A stretch of 64,000 bases of DNA from Amycolatopsis thailandensis (GCF_002234405.1 NZ_NMQT01000022.1:1-64000), one strand, 5' to 3'; positions 47,785-56,261 are shown, numbered from the stretch's first letter. Made by a program: numbers and translations. Notes: generated by a model not told the origin, from the sequence alone.

Positions 47785-48228
47785 ATGAGCGGTGGCCAAG
47801 CGGAGCTGGAAGCGGAACTCGACCGACTGTGCCGCCGGGTCGCCGGCGCCGCGGAAGTCACGCTCGACCTGCGGGACCTTCCCGAGCTACGCGACATCCG
47901 CTCCGTCGTCGCCGATCAGCTCGGCTTCGGCCGCGGCGAGGAGGAACCCCTCGGTGCCCTGCTGCTGGTGATAGACGAACTGGTGAGCAACGCGTACCGG
48001 CACACCGACAGACCAGGTGAACTGCGCGTCAACCGGCAGGTCCGCGGCTTCCTGGTCGAGGTCTCCGACGACGACCCCGACCTGGAAGTCTTGCGGTCCA
48101 CCTCGGAAAGCGCGCACTACGGACTCCGGTTGATCCATCAGCTGACCCTCGATTGGGGTTTCCGCGGCGAGCCGACCGGGAAAACGGTGTGGGCACTGGT
48201 TCCGGCCCAGCAGTACTACGAACGTTGA
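47785..48228 (+). CDS. RsbW-like ATP-binding anti-sigma/serine kinase
   Basis: A 147-residue GHKL-fold protein. The N-box is LLLVIDELVSNAYRHTD, the G1-like box is VEVSDDDPDLEVL, and HYGLRLIHQLTLDWGFRGEP provides the G2-like region. Such proteins phosphorylate STAS antagonists and hold alternative sigma factors. It directly follows the Asp23 envelope operon by 70 bases and may tie envelope stress to a sigma factor, though no sigma or STAS gene adjoins it here. Confidence 0.85.
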   Translation: MSGGQAELEAELDRLCRRVAGAAEVTLDLRDLPELRDIRSVVADQLGFGRGEEEPLGALLLVIDELVSNAYRHTDRPGELRVNRQVRGFLVEVSDDDPDLEVLRSTSESAHYGLRLIHQLTLDWGFRGEPTGKTVWALVPAQQYYER

Positions 48229-48239
48229 GGAGCGCCCGC

Positions 48240-49175
48240 ATGTCCACCGTCACCCGTGCCGCCGACACCGTGCTCGACCGGACCCTGCTCGGCTACAGCA
48301 GCATCGGGCATTTCCTGCGACGCCGGTGGTGGCCCGAAGACCCCGCGCCGGACGCGCTCGCGGGCAAGGTCGCCGTGGTGACCGGCGCGAAGGCAGGCTT
48401 AGGCAAGGCGACCGCCGTCGGACTGGCGAAACTGGGGGCGACGGTCCGGATCGCGGTCCGCGGCGACGGTGACGCCGCCCGCGCCGAGATCGAGCGGGCC
48501 GCACCCGGCGCGCGGATCGTCGTCGACCAGTGCGACGTGAGCCTGATTTCGTCCGTGCGCGATTACGCGAAAGACCTCGACGGCGAGATCGACGTCCTCG
48601 TGCACAACGCCGGCGTCATGCCGGCCGAGCGGACGGAAACGGCCGAGGGCAACGAGGTCATGCTGGCCACGCACGTTCTCGGCCCGCATCTCCTCACCGC
48701 GTCGCTCCGGCCGAAACTCGCCGAGGGGGCGCGGGTGATCTGGGTCAGTTCCGGCGGTATGTACGGCCAGCCTCTGCGCACCGACGACCTCCAGTACCTC
48801 CACGGCGAGTACAAGCCCGCCGCCGGATACGCGCGCACCAAACGCATGCAGGTGGTGCTCGCCGAACTCTGGGCGGACGAGCTGGACGGCTCCGGGACCA
48901 CCGTGCACAGCGCCCACCCCGGCTGGGCCGACACCCCCGGCGTCGCGACCTCCCTGCCGACGTTCCAGAAACTGACACGGCCGATCCTGCGGGACGCCGA
49001 GCAGGGCGCCGACACCTTCGTCTGGCTCGCCGCGGCCGACGAACCGGCCCGGTACAACGGGATGTTCTGGCACGACCGGGTCCAGCGGCCGACGCACTAC
49101 CTCGGCAAGACCTGCGAAACCGCCGCGCAACGTCAGGAACTCTGGCAGGCCTGTGGGCGCTTGACCGGTCTCTAG
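48240..49175 (+). CDS. SDR-family oxidoreductase (DHRS12-like)
   Basis: A 311-residue short-chain dehydrogenase with an N-terminal extension of about 40 residues (GYSSIGHFLRRRWW) before the Rossmann fold. VAVVTGAKAGLGKATAVGLA binds NAD(P), VLVHNAGVMPAE is the NNAG-like motif, and the catalytic pair is in GYARTKRM after WVSSGGMYG. The extension and the SAHPGWADTPGV loop resemble eukaryotic/bacterial DHRS12-type proteins. TTGAGGAGC precedes ATG 48240, 11 bases after the RsbW-like gene. Substrate is unknown. Confidence 0.9.
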   Translation: MSTVTRAADTVLDRTLLGYSSIGHFLRRRWWPEDPAPDALAGKVAVVTGAKAGLGKATAVGLAKLGATVRIAVRGDGDAARAEIERAAPGARIVVDQCDVSLISSVRDYAKDLDGEIDVLVHNAGVMPAERTETAEGNEVMLATHVLGPHLLTASLRPKLAEGARVIWVSSGGMYGQPLRTDDLQYLHGEYKPAAGYARTKRMQVVLAELWADELDGSGTTVHSAHPGWADTPGVATSLPTFQKLTRPILRDAEQGADTFVWLAAADEPARYNGMFWHDRVQRPTHYLGKTCETAAQRQELWQACGRLTGL

Positions 49176-49230
49176 GCCCTCGTCCAGGACCCGAATATCG
49201 ACTGGCCGGGCGCGGTGAGGTTCTGTCAGG

Positions 49231-50310
49231 GTGACAGGCGTGACGCGACCATTCCTTCCCGGCCTTGAGCTGTCCGAGCTGTTCTACACCGAAGTCGTCG
49301 CGCCGATCTTGGACAGCGAGCTGGCCGGGGTGCCGTACTCGGCGGCGTTGATCGGCTGGGGTTCGGAGGTGCAGGGCTTCGACACCGCGCGCTCCACCGA
49401 CCACGCCTGGGGGCCGCGAATGCAGCTGTTCCTTGGCAGCGCGGACTTCCTCGCCCGCCGCGACGAGCTGGACGCCTTGCTCGATCGTCGGCTGCCGCTC
49501 GAATTCCGTGGCTACCCGGTGCGCTTCGCCTTCCCGTCGGACGCGCCGGCTCGGCACTGGGTACACGTCGCCGATCTGCGGGAGTTCTTCACCGGGCAAC
49601 TCGGTACGGATCCGGCCGGCGGTCTGTCGACTTCCACCTGGCTGACGGTGCCGACGCAGGTGCTGCGTGAGCTGACGGGCGGCGTCGTCTTCCACGATGG
49701 GCTGGGGTTGCTGGAACCTCACCGAAAGCTGCTCGCCTGGTATCCGGACGACGTGTGGCGCTATGTCCTGGCGTGCCAGTGGATGCGCTTGTCACAGGAG
49801 GAGCCGTTCGTCGGTCGCTGCGGCGAGGTCGGCGACGAGTTGGGCTCCGCGGTGGTCGCCGCCCGGCAGGTCCGTGACCTGATGAAGCTGTGCCTGTTGA
49901 TGAACCGGGTGTATCCGCCTTACAGCAAGTGGCTTGGCACCGCCTTCGCCGCGCTGCCCTGCGCCCAGGCGCTGACTCCGGACCTGTCCGGCGCGCTGTC
50001 CGCGCGAGTCTGGCGGGAACGTGAGCGGCACCTTTCCCGCGCCTACGAGATCGCCGCCCGGCTGCACAACGATCTCGGTCTCACCGAGCCGGTGGACGTG
50101 ACGGTCCGCTACTTCCACGACCGGCCGTTCCGGGTTCTGGACGCCTACCGGTTCACCGACGCCCTGGTCGCGACGATCAGTGACTCGGCCGTGCGGGCCC
50201 TGCCCCCGGTCGGTGCGATCGATCAGTACGTCGACAGCACAGACGTCACCGACCGTGGGCACGCGGAATTGCGCCGCCGCTACATCACCGGCCCCGGACT
50301 CGACCTCTGA
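49231..50310 (+). CDS. DUF4037 nucleotidyltransferase-like protein
   Basis: A 359-residue protein with an N-terminal nucleotidyltransferase-like pattern: LIGWGSEVQGFDTARSTDHA with WGPRMQLFLG corresponds to the G-S...D-x-D region. A helical DUF4037 C-terminal domain follows (VWRYVLACQWMRLSQEEPFV, LCLLMNRVYPPYSKWLGTAF). These genes resemble aminoglycoside-type nucleotidyltransferases but have no known substrate. GTG 49231 and GTG 49240 are both possible starts. Confidence 0.85.
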   Translation: MTGVTRPFLPGLELSELFYTEVVAPILDSELAGVPYSAALIGWGSEVQGFDTARSTDHAWGPRMQLFLGSADFLARRDELDALLDRRLPLEFRGYPVRFAFPSDAPARHWVHVADLREFFTGQLGTDPAGGLSTSTWLTVPTQVLRELTGGVVFHDGLGLLEPHRKLLAWYPDDVWRYVLACQWMRLSQEEPFVGRCGEVGDELGSAVVAARQVRDLMKLCLLMNRVYPPYSKWLGTAFAALPCAQALTPDLSGALSARVWRERERHLSRAYEIAARLHNDLGLTEPVDVTVRYFHDRPFRVLDAYRFTDALVATISDSAVRALPPVGAIDQYVDSTDVTDRGHAELRRRYITGPGLDL

Positions 50311-50543
50311 TCGGCCGGATCGGCCGGGAGATCCTCGGTCTTCCGGGGTGTCGGTCGCGGGTCCGCTCCGCCGAAGCCGGCCACCCGATCCCAGACCCAG
50401 TCGGTCATCACCTGCTCCCAGACCTCGTTCTCCGGCCAGTCCGGGTGCACTGCCTGGTCGGCCGCAGGCCGGACGCCCCAGCGGAGGTCGATCCGTCGAT
50501 AACGGCCGGTCGGGGAGGCGGCGGCTGTTAGGGTCCCGGCCAT
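50280..50543 (-). CDS. Possible small protein opposite the DUF4037/lipoprotein gap
   Basis: An 87-codon minus-strand frame from ATG 50543 with good third-position GC: RYRRIDLRWGVRPAADQAVH, then ENEVWEQVMTDWVWDRVAG and a Pro/Asp-rich tail. Its start codon shares the bases CATG with the ATG of the divergent lipoprotein gene, and its end overlaps the DUF4037 gene by 31 bases. No ribosome site is clear. It may be real or an antisense shadow. Confidence 0.3.
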   Translation of the reverse strand: MAGTLTAAASPTGRYRRIDLRWGVRPAADQAVHPDWPENEVWEQVMTDWVWDRVAGFGGADPRPTPRKTEDLPADPADQRSSPGPVM

Positions 50544-50826
50544 GCGGGTGTGGTGCTTTGGCCTGGTCGTGGGCGCGAGTGTGCTGCTCGGCGCGTGCGC
50601 CGGGGGTGGGTCGGGAGCAGGCAAGGTGGTGCCCGCGCCGACCACGACGGCTCCGAAGACGGTGGCGACCGGCCCTTTGACGACCTCGACGCCGTCACCG
50701 CCGGAGACCCCGGCGACCACCACGACCCAGCTGACGCCGGACACGACCCGGACCACGGCTCATCGCTCCACGACGACCGCGAAGCGGCCGACTACCCCGC
50801 GGCGTACTCCCACCCGGAGACGGTGA
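50542..50826 (+). CDS. Small Thr/Pro-rich lipoprotein
   Basis: A 94-residue protein with a lipoprotein signal: RVWCFGLVVGASVLLGACAG places the lipidated Cys at residue 19 in the LGAC lipobox. The rest is Thr/Pro/Ser-rich, ending in a basic tail (KRPTTPRRTPTRRR), and is probably disordered at the cell surface. AGGG lies about nine bases before the ATG. Function is unknown. Confidence 0.55.
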   Translation: MRVWCFGLVVGASVLLGACAGGGSGAGKVVPAPTTTAPKTVATGPLTTSTPSPPETPATTTTQLTPDTTRTTAHRSTTTAKRPTTPRRTPTRRR

Positions 50827-50908
50827 CGGCCGGTGACGGAGTTCGACCACGGTGTGAAAGCGATGTGTGCTGCTCAGGTGGACTGAGCGCGGCTGACAGA
50901 CTGCTGGA

Positions 50909-51760
50909 ATGATCGTCGGATACGTCCTCGCGCTGCTGGCGGCGCTGGCCTCGGGTAGCGGCTCGGTGCTGGAGTCGATCGGCGTCCGCCGCGCGGGCGC
51001 TTACGGCGGCAGCGCGCTGGATCTGGTGCATCTGCGGCGCCAGTGGATCTACTTCCTCGGCGTCGGCGTAGACCTGGTCGGCTTCGCCTGCGCGGCGGCC
51101 GCGTTGCATCGGCTGCCGCTGTTCCTCGTCCAGTCGGTGCTGGCGTTCAGCGTCGGCGTGACGGCCGCGATCTCCGCGTTCCTGGGCAGCCGGTTGGCGG
51201 CGCCGGGCTGGGCCGCGTTGGGAGTCGGGGCCGTCGGCCTGGTCTTGCTGGGACTGTCGGCGCAGCCGGGCCCGGCCAAGGTCCTCCCGGCGGGGTGGCG
51301 CTGGGTCCTGCCCGCGATGGCGTTGGTCGTGGGGGCGATCGCTTGGTACTTCAGGCGATTCGACCGCCCCTGGGCGGCACAGGTGCTCGGCTTCGCGACC
51401 GGGGTCGGCTTCAGCGTGGTCGGTGTCTCGGCGCGCACCCTGAACCTGCCGTCCTCAGGCTGGGGGATGCTGGCGGAACCGGCCGTGTGGGCGATGATCC
51501 TCAACGGCCTGGCCGCGGCGGTCGCGTTCGCCCTGGCCTTGCAGAAGGGCGGTGCGACGGCGGTCAACGCGATCATGTTCACCACGAACACCGCGTTGTC
51601 CTCGGTCATCGGCCTGCTCTTCCTCGACGACCGTGTCCGCGACGGCTTCGCCACCTTCACGATCGCAGGCCTGATCCTGGCCATGGCCGGCGCGATCGTC
51701 ACCGCCCACTACGCCACCCAGGCCAAGGAACCCCGTCGCACGGCCCGACTGGCCGCGTGA
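50909..51760 (+). CDS. DMT/EamA-type membrane transporter-like protein
   Basis: A 283-residue protein with nine to ten hydrophobic helices, two repeats of the drug/metabolite-transporter kind. The first repeat has SGSGSVLESIGVRRAG and FLVQSVLAFSVGVTAAISAF; the second has NGLAAAVAFALALQKGGATA and TTNTALSSVIGLLFLDDRVR. Its start is at ATG 50909. It is convergent with the secreted protein at 51762, one base apart. Substrate is unknown. Confidence 0.85.
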   Translation: MIVGYVLALLAALASGSGSVLESIGVRRAGAYGGSALDLVHLRRQWIYFLGVGVDLVGFACAAAALHRLPLFLVQSVLAFSVGVTAAISAFLGSRLAAPGWAALGVGAVGLVLLGLSAQPGPAKVLPAGWRWVLPAMALVVGAIAWYFRRFDRPWAAQVLGFATGVGFSVVGVSARTLNLPSSGWGMLAEPAVWAMILNGLAAAVAFALALQKGGATAVNAIMFTTNTALSSVIGLLFLDDRVRDGFATFTIAGLILAMAGAIVTAHYATQAKEPRRTARLAA

Positions 51761-51761
51761 G

Positions 51762-52100
51762 TCAGGCGCGGCGGAAGCTGTGCACCACGAACTGGGTCTT
51801 GGCGACCTGCTTGCCAGGTCCGAGCACGAACGACGGGCCGTTGCACGAGGAGCCGTTGTACATCCGGATGCTGTAGCCGGTGCGGCTGACCGCGGAGTTG
51901 TAGTGCTTGTCCGGGTAGCAGTGGGTGTTCTTGTCGAAATACCCCGCCGAGCTCTTCGTGCCGGTGTAGTTGATTCCCGACCACAGGCACAGGTCCGAGG
52001 TGCAGCTCGGCGCGGCCATCGCGGTCGCGGGCGCGACCACCGTTCCCACGAGGGCGGCTCCGGCGGCCAGCAGGGTCATCAGACGGTACTTGCGACTCAT
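51762..52100 (-). CDS. Secreted crystallin-fold protein (inhibitor I36-like)
   Basis: A 112-residue secreted protein. The signal peptide ends after APATAMAA near residue 29. The mature part is a single beta/gamma-crystallin-like domain with four cysteines (PSCTSDLCLWSGINYTGTKS, HCYPDKHYNSAVSRTGYSIR, SSCNGPSFVLGPGK). This is the peptidase inhibitor family I36 (SMI-like) pattern of actinomycetes, although many members have no proven inhibitory activity. Two disulfides are expected. Confidence 0.85.
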   Translation of the reverse strand: MSRKYRLMTLLAAGAALVGTVVAPATAMAAPSCTSDLCLWSGINYTGTKSSAGYFDKNTHCYPDKHYNSAVSRTGYSIRMYNGSSCNGPSFVLGPGKQVAKTQFVVHSFRRA

Positions 52101-52202
52101 CGGTCTTCCTTCCTGAACGGACGCTTTGCCCGATTCGGCAGGAGCGTAGCGTCGGCATCGCCCGGCGAGTCGCCGTAGTTGCCCAATGGTGACCGAGTTC
52201 GT

Positions 52203-52937
52203 TCAGCGAGCGAAGGCCAGGGCGATCCAGTTCGAGAACTCGCACGCAAGGTGCATCCGGTGGCGGGTGACCATGGTGGGGAGGGTGAACCGCGGGAACT
52301 CGACGCACAGATGGGCGTGGAAGCCGTCAGCGTGGTCGCGGAACTCGTGCCGGACTCCACCGATGGCCAGGCCGGTGCCGGTCCGGGCGACACCGGAGGC
52401 TTCGAGGGGGAACGCCGGATCTCGGTGGGTGACGATCTCCGCGGTGTCGGTGTAGTCGACGAGGAACCGGGTCGCGAGGGGACTTCCTCCGGTCGTCTCG
52501 ACGACTTCCTGTCGTCCGTCGGGGGCGGTGTCGATCAGGAAGTGGTCCGGGTTGGCGGCGATCATGCTGTGGGCGTAGTCGTCCCGGCCGACGTCGCCGA
52601 ACCAGGCGAGGAAATCCGCGGCGGTACCGGCTCCGGTGACGAAGAGGTCGCAGGTGCTGGTGACGCGACGCCCGCGCGAGAGGCGGGTGGAGGTGCGCGC
52701 GACCCAGTCGGCGCGGCGGATGTCCCGGGCGAGGCGGCGCCGGATCTCGTCGGGGCCGAGGTCCAGTTTGGTGTCGGCGAAAGCCGCGCGCCTGCGGGCG
52801 AGTTCGCCGGTGGGGACCGGGAGGCCGATCTTGACGGCGGCCTCGTTCATCCGCTTCGTCTCCCATGCCAGCACGTCTTCGCGTGTGACGGGACGTCCGG
52901 CCAGGACGGCCTCGATCGTCGGTTCGATAGTGGGCAT
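52203..52937 (-). CDS. Uncharacterised protein under the TGTTCA operator
   Basis: A 244-residue soluble protein, ATG 52937 after GGAGG. It has helical N-terminal sequences (VTREDVLAWETKRMNEAAVK), a repeating Arg-rich segment (RRRLARDIRRADWVARTST), then GAGTAADFLAWFGDVGRDDY, HSMIAANPDHFLIDTAPDG and a histidine-rich end (HEFRDHADGFHAHLCVEFPR). I do not recognise the family. The histidines and acids could bind metal. An operator copy 48-66 bases upstream puts it in the XRE-cupin regulon with the hydroxyquinol operon. Confidence 0.75.
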   Translation of the reverse strand: MPTIEPTIEAVLAGRPVTREDVLAWETKRMNEAAVKIGLPVPTGELARRRAAFADTKLDLGPDEIRRRLARDIRRADWVARTSTRLSRGRRVTSTCDLFVTGAGTAADFLAWFGDVGRDDYAHSMIAANPDHFLIDTAPDGRQEVVETTGGSPLATRFLVDYTDTAEIVTHRDPAFPLEASGVARTGTGLAIGGVRHEFRDHADGFHAHLCVEFPRFTLPTMVTRHRMHLACEFSNWIALAFAR

Positions 52938-52984
52938 CGGTGCCTCCGGACGGGCTTCGGATCGGTGAGCGACTGCGATCGCAC

Positions 52985-53003
52985 TGTTTAATCATACTGA
53001 ACA
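52985..53003. promoter_or_regulatory. TGTTTA-N7-TGAACA operator copy 1
   Basis: This site matches TGTTCA-N7-TGAACA in 11 of 12 arm positions, 48-66 bases upstream of the 52937 gene. Its neighbourhood is AT-rich, like a promoter. Confidence 0.7.
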
Positions 53004-53080
53004 CTGCTGTCAAGGCAGGCGCGCTGTACGTCACCCGACGTGGCGAGGTGGTCAGTGCGGGGTCCTGAACTCGGCGGTAG

Positions 53081-53099
53081 TGTTCAGCGATGGTGAACT
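53081..53099. promoter_or_regulatory. TGTTCA-N7-TGAACT operator copy 2
   Basis: The site lies 22 bases upstream of the XRE-cupin regulator start, overlapping the region just before its ribosome site. One arm position differs from the consensus. Autorepression is likely. Confidence 0.7.
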
Positions 53100-53120
53100 G
53101 AGGGTGCAAAGGGGTTCGCG

Positions 53121-53852
53121 GTGGAGGACAGGATCGGGCCCGCGCTGCGGCAGGCGCGGGAGGAGCGCAAGCTGAGTCTGCGCAAGGTGGCGACCGCCGC
53201 CGGGATCTCGCCGAGCCTGCTTTCGCAGGTGGAGACAGGCCGGTCCCAGCCCTCGGTGAGCACGCTGTACGCGCTGGTCAGCCACCTCGGCATCTCGCTC
53301 GACGAACTACTCGGCATCGACGTGGGTCAGGCCGGGGTGCCGGTCGTGAGTGAGTCGCCGGAGCGGCCGGTCGCGCGGACGCCGTCCGGTGTCGTGCAGC
53401 GTGCCGCGGACAACCCGGTCCTGGAGATGGCCAATGGTGTCCGGTGGGAGCGGCTGGCCATCGGCGGCCAGGCCGACGTCGATGCCTTGCTGGTCACCTA
53501 CGCGCCCGGTGCCGCCAGTTCGGTCGACCGGAAACTGATGCGTCACAGCGGAATCGAACATGCCTACCTGCTGTCGGGCGAACTGACCCTGCTGCTCGAC
53601 TTCGATCGGCACCTGCTCGCCCCCGGCGACTCCCTGTGCTTCGACTCCACCCGTCCGCACATGTACCTCAACCACGGAGCCGAGCCCGCGCGAGGTGTGT
53701 GGTTCGTGTCCGGCAGGCGGGAGCTCGAGCACACCCGCGAGTGGGTGGAGTCCCAGTTCGGCGACCTTTCCGGTGAGGTCGCCCAGTCGCCTTCGAACGC
53801 TGTCGAGGCCCTGGCGCTGCTCCTGAAAGCCGATCGCGACCGAGGGCGCTGA
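53121..53852 (+). CDS. XRE-family regulator with C-terminal cupin
   Basis: A 243-residue regulator. Residues about 5-65 form an XRE helix-turn-helix (LRQAREERKLSLRKVATAAG, ISPSLLSQVETGRSQPS). Residues about 110-200 form a cupin domain (HSGIEHAYLLSGELTLLLDF, APGDSLCFDSTRPHMYLNHG) that would bind a small effector. This architecture typically represses catabolic operons and is released by a pathway metabolite. AAAGGGG precedes GTG 53121. Three matching operators at 52985, 53081 and 53892 define its likely targets, including itself. Confidence 0.9.
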   Translation: MEDRIGPALRQAREERKLSLRKVATAAGISPSLLSQVETGRSQPSVSTLYALVSHLGISLDELLGIDVGQAGVPVVSESPERPVARTPSGVVQRAADNPVLEMANGVRWERLAIGGQADVDALLVTYAPGAASSVDRKLMRHSGIEHAYLLSGELTLLLDFDRHLLAPGDSLCFDSTRPHMYLNHGAEPARGVWFVSGRRELEHTREWVESQFGDLSGEVAQSPSNAVEALALLLKADRDRGR

Positions 53853-53891
53853 TCACATCTCGTCCGCTGTCACTTGACGTTTGAGCCCATG

Positions 53892-53910
53892 TGTTCAATA
53901 TTAGTGAACA
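53892..53910. promoter_or_regulatory. TGTTCA-N7-TGAACA operator copy 3 with promoter
   Basis: A perfect inverted repeat, extendable to GTGTTCA/TGAACAC, covers the -10 region (TATTAG or AATATT) downstream of TTGACG at 53874-53879. A bound repressor would block RNA polymerase. It is 35 bases upstream of the first gene of the hydroxyquinol operon. Confidence 0.8.
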
Positions 53911-53944
53911 CTTGAGCAAGCAAGGGTGGCGGAAAGGAGATGCC

Positions 53945-54808
53945 GTGCTGATCGGATTCGCCGGGATCGGACGGATGGGCCTGCCGATGGCCCTCCGGCT
54001 GGTACGGGCGGGACACACGGTCCTTGCCCATGACCCGGGTCTCGGCAGTGTTCCGGCGAGCATCACGGCGGTCGCCTCGGCGGCCGGGCTCGCCGAGACG
54101 GAGCTGTCCATCAGCATGCTCCCCGACGGCGTGGCGACCCGGGAGCTGGTCCTGACCGGGCTGGCGGATGCCGGTCGGGATCATCTGCACGTGGTCATGG
54201 GCACAGTCGGTCCCGCGCTCGTGAAGGAGCTGGCTCGCACCGGTCCGGTGGACGTCATCGACGCACCGGTGTCCGGGAGCGTGTCGATGGCCGAGGCGGC
54301 CACGATCACCACCATGGTCGGTGGCACCGAGGAGCAGTTCGAACGCGTCCGGCCGGTCCTCGCGGCGATGACGTCGGCACAGTTCCACACCGGACCGGCG
54401 GGGTCGGGATCCGCGGCGAAACTCGCGATCAACGCCGTACTCGCCACCCTCAGCCAGGGCGTCGCGGAAGGTCTGCTCATCGCCGAGGCGGGCGAGCTGG
54501 ACCTCAAGGTCTTCTACGACGTTCTCCGCGGGAGCGCGGCCGGCGCGCCTTATGTCGGCTACAAGGAGGACGCGTTCCTGGCTCCGGCGTCCGCCGGTGT
54601 CGCGGCCCCGATTTCCTTGATCCGCAAGGACCTCGGCCTCGCTCTGGAACTCGCGGCCGGGCTCGACCTGCCGGGAGCGGAAGCCGCCTACGCCGTGCTG
54701 GACAAGGCGGTGGCGACCGGTCGGGGCGACGAAGACATGGCCCAGGTGCTCGCGATCCTGCGCGACCGCACGGGCCGGCCGGTGACCAAGGAGGAAGCAC
54801 TCTCATGA
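53945..54808 (+). CDS. 3-hydroxyisobutyrate-dehydrogenase-like oxidoreductase
   Basis: A 287-residue beta-hydroxyacid dehydrogenase. FAGIGRMGLPMALRLVRAGH is the NAD-binding signature, DAPVSGSVSMAEAATITTMV the substrate-binding motif, and the catalytic lysine lies in GSGSAAKLAINAVLATL. The C-terminal helical domain contains SLIRKDLGLALELAAG. It oxidises a short hydroxy acid or polyol-derived hydroxy compound. GTG 53945 follows AAAGGAGA. First gene of the operon; its stop overlaps the next start (ATGA). Confidence 0.9.
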   Translation: MLIGFAGIGRMGLPMALRLVRAGHTVLAHDPGLGSVPASITAVASAAGLAETELSISMLPDGVATRELVLTGLADAGRDHLHVVMGTVGPALVKELARTGPVDVIDAPVSGSVSMAEAATITTMVGGTEEQFERVRPVLAAMTSAQFHTGPAGSGSAAKLAINAVLATLSQGVAEGLLIAEAGELDLKVFYDVLRGSAAGAPYVGYKEDAFLAPASAGVAAPISLIRKDLGLALELAAGLDLPGAEAAYAVLDKAVATGRGDEDMAQVLAILRDRTGRPVTKEEALS

Positions 54809-55194
54809 CCAGCGGCGATGCCGAAGCGACCATCCGCTCCCTGGAAGATGCCAGGTACGCGGCGGTGATGGCGGGCGATTTCGCCGCCTTCGCCGCGCAC
54901 GCCCATCCCGATCTCGCCTACACCCATTCGAACGCGGTCACCGACACGCTGGAGTCCTATTTGGACAATCTACGCTCGGGTTTCTATGTCTACCACAGCA
55001 TCGACCACCCCGTGGACCGGATCACGGTGGCAGGGGACACCGCGGTCGTGGTGGGGGAGATGCACGCCGACATCACCGCGGGCGGGACCCGCAAGACCCT
55101 CGCGAACCGGTCCTTGGCCGTGTGGGTGCGCGACACGGGCCGCTGGCTGCTGCTGGCCTACCAGCCCACCGTCCTGCCGGAGCCCGCCCGATGA
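54805..55194 (+). CDS. SnoaL/NTF2-like protein
   Basis: A 129-residue NTF2-fold protein of the DUF4440/SnoaL kind: SLEDARYAAVMAGDFAAFAA, HAHPDLAYTHSNAVTDTLES and the C-terminal strands NRSLAVWVRDTGRWLLLAYQ. In this fold His/Asp pairs at the cone mouth catalyse isomerisation or dehydration in several enzymes (scytalone dehydratase, ketosteroid isomerase). Sandwiched with 4-base overlaps inside the catabolic operon, it may catalyse such a step toward hydroxyquinol; this is inference. Confidence 0.85.
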   Translation: MTSGDAEATIRSLEDARYAAVMAGDFAAFAAHAHPDLAYTHSNAVTDTLESYLDNLRSGFYVYHSIDHPVDRITVAGDTAVVVGEMHADITAGGTRKTLANRSLAVWVRDTGRWLLLAYQPTVLPEPAR

Positions 55195-56261
55195 ACACCT
55201 TCACCTACGACGCGTTGCCCGGACGCGTTGTGTTCGGGCCCGGCGTCGCGCGCGGTGGGCTGCTGGACGAGATCGACACGTTCGGGGCCACGCGGATCCT
55301 GCTCATCGCGGCTGATTCGGAATTGGATTTGGCGCGTGAACTGTGTGCGCCGTTCGCCGGCCGGATCGCGGCCACGTTCTCGGGAGTCCGGCCGCACGTT
55401 CCGCTCGAAGTCGCCGAACGCGCCCGCGTGGCGGCGGCCGAAGCGGATCTCGTGCTGTGTGTGGGCGGCGGGTCGACGACGGGGACGGCCAAGGCCGTCG
55501 CGCTCACCACCGGTCTGCCGATCGTCGCCGTTCCCACCACGTATGCCGGTTCCGAGGTCACTCCGGTGTGGGGTCTGACGGAGGGGAGCCGCAAGAGCAC
55601 CGGAACCGATCCGCGGGTGCTCCCGAGGACGGTCGTCTACGATCCCGAGCTCACCCTGACACTTCCCGCCGACCTGTCCGTCGCGAGTGGACTGAACGCG
55701 ATGGCGCACTGTGTCGAGGCGTTCTGGGCGCCCCGGCGGAATCCGGTTTCGAACGCCGTGGCCGAAGACGGCATCCGGCATCTCGCCGCCGGCTTGCCCG
55801 CGGTCGCCGCCAACGCCGGTGATCTCGACGCCCGCACCGAGTTGCTGCTCGGCGCCTATCTCGCCGGCTCGGCCTTCGCGGTGGCGGGATCGGGCCTGCA
55901 CCACAAGATCTGCCATGTCCTCGGCGGCGCGTTCGACCTGCCGCACGCGCGGACCCACGCGATCGTGCTCCCCTACGTTCTGGCGTTCAACGCTCCCCGC
56001 GCGCCGGACGCCGCCTTCCGTATCGCATCCGCGCTCGGCTTCGCCGATCCAGTCCAGGGGTTGCGGCGGCTCGGTGAAAAGCTCGGCGTACCGCCCGGAT
56101 TGCGGGAACTCGGGCTGCGCGAGGACTACGCCGATGTCGTCCTCGAAGACATCCTGGCACTCGCCCCCGCCGACAACCCGCGTCCGGTCACCGCCGACAG
56201 CCTCAGATGGCTGTTGAGTGCAGCCTGGGCCGGGACCGATCCCGCGAAGGAGATCTCATGA
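55191..56261 (+). CDS. Maleylacetate reductase
   Basis: A 356-residue iron-type alcohol dehydrogenase. The start YDALPGRVVFGPGVARGG and the nucleotide loop LVLCVGGGSTTGTAKAVALT are typical of maleylacetate reductase, as are PTTYAGSEVTPVWGLTEGSR and the metal-binding histidines in GSGLHHKICHVLGG and LPHARTHAIVLPY. It reduces maleylacetate to 3-oxoadipate with NAD(P)H. It lies immediately before the hydroxyquinol dioxygenase gene whose product it consumes. ATG 55191 overlaps the preceding stop. Confidence 0.93.
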   Translation: MNTFTYDALPGRVVFGPGVARGGLLDEIDTFGATRILLIAADSELDLARELCAPFAGRIAATFSGVRPHVPLEVAERARVAAAEADLVLCVGGGSTTGTAKAVALTTGLPIVAVPTTYAGSEVTPVWGLTEGSRKSTGTDPRVLPRTVVYDPELTLTLPADLSVASGLNAMAHCVEAFWAPRRNPVSNAVAEDGIRHLAAGLPAVAANAGDLDARTELLLGAYLAGSAFAVAGSGLHHKICHVLGGAFDLPHARTHAIVLPYVLAFNAPRAPDAAFRIASALGFADPVQGLRRLGEKLGVPPGLRELGLREDYADVVLEDILALAPADNPRPVTADSLRWLLSAAWAGTDPAKEIS

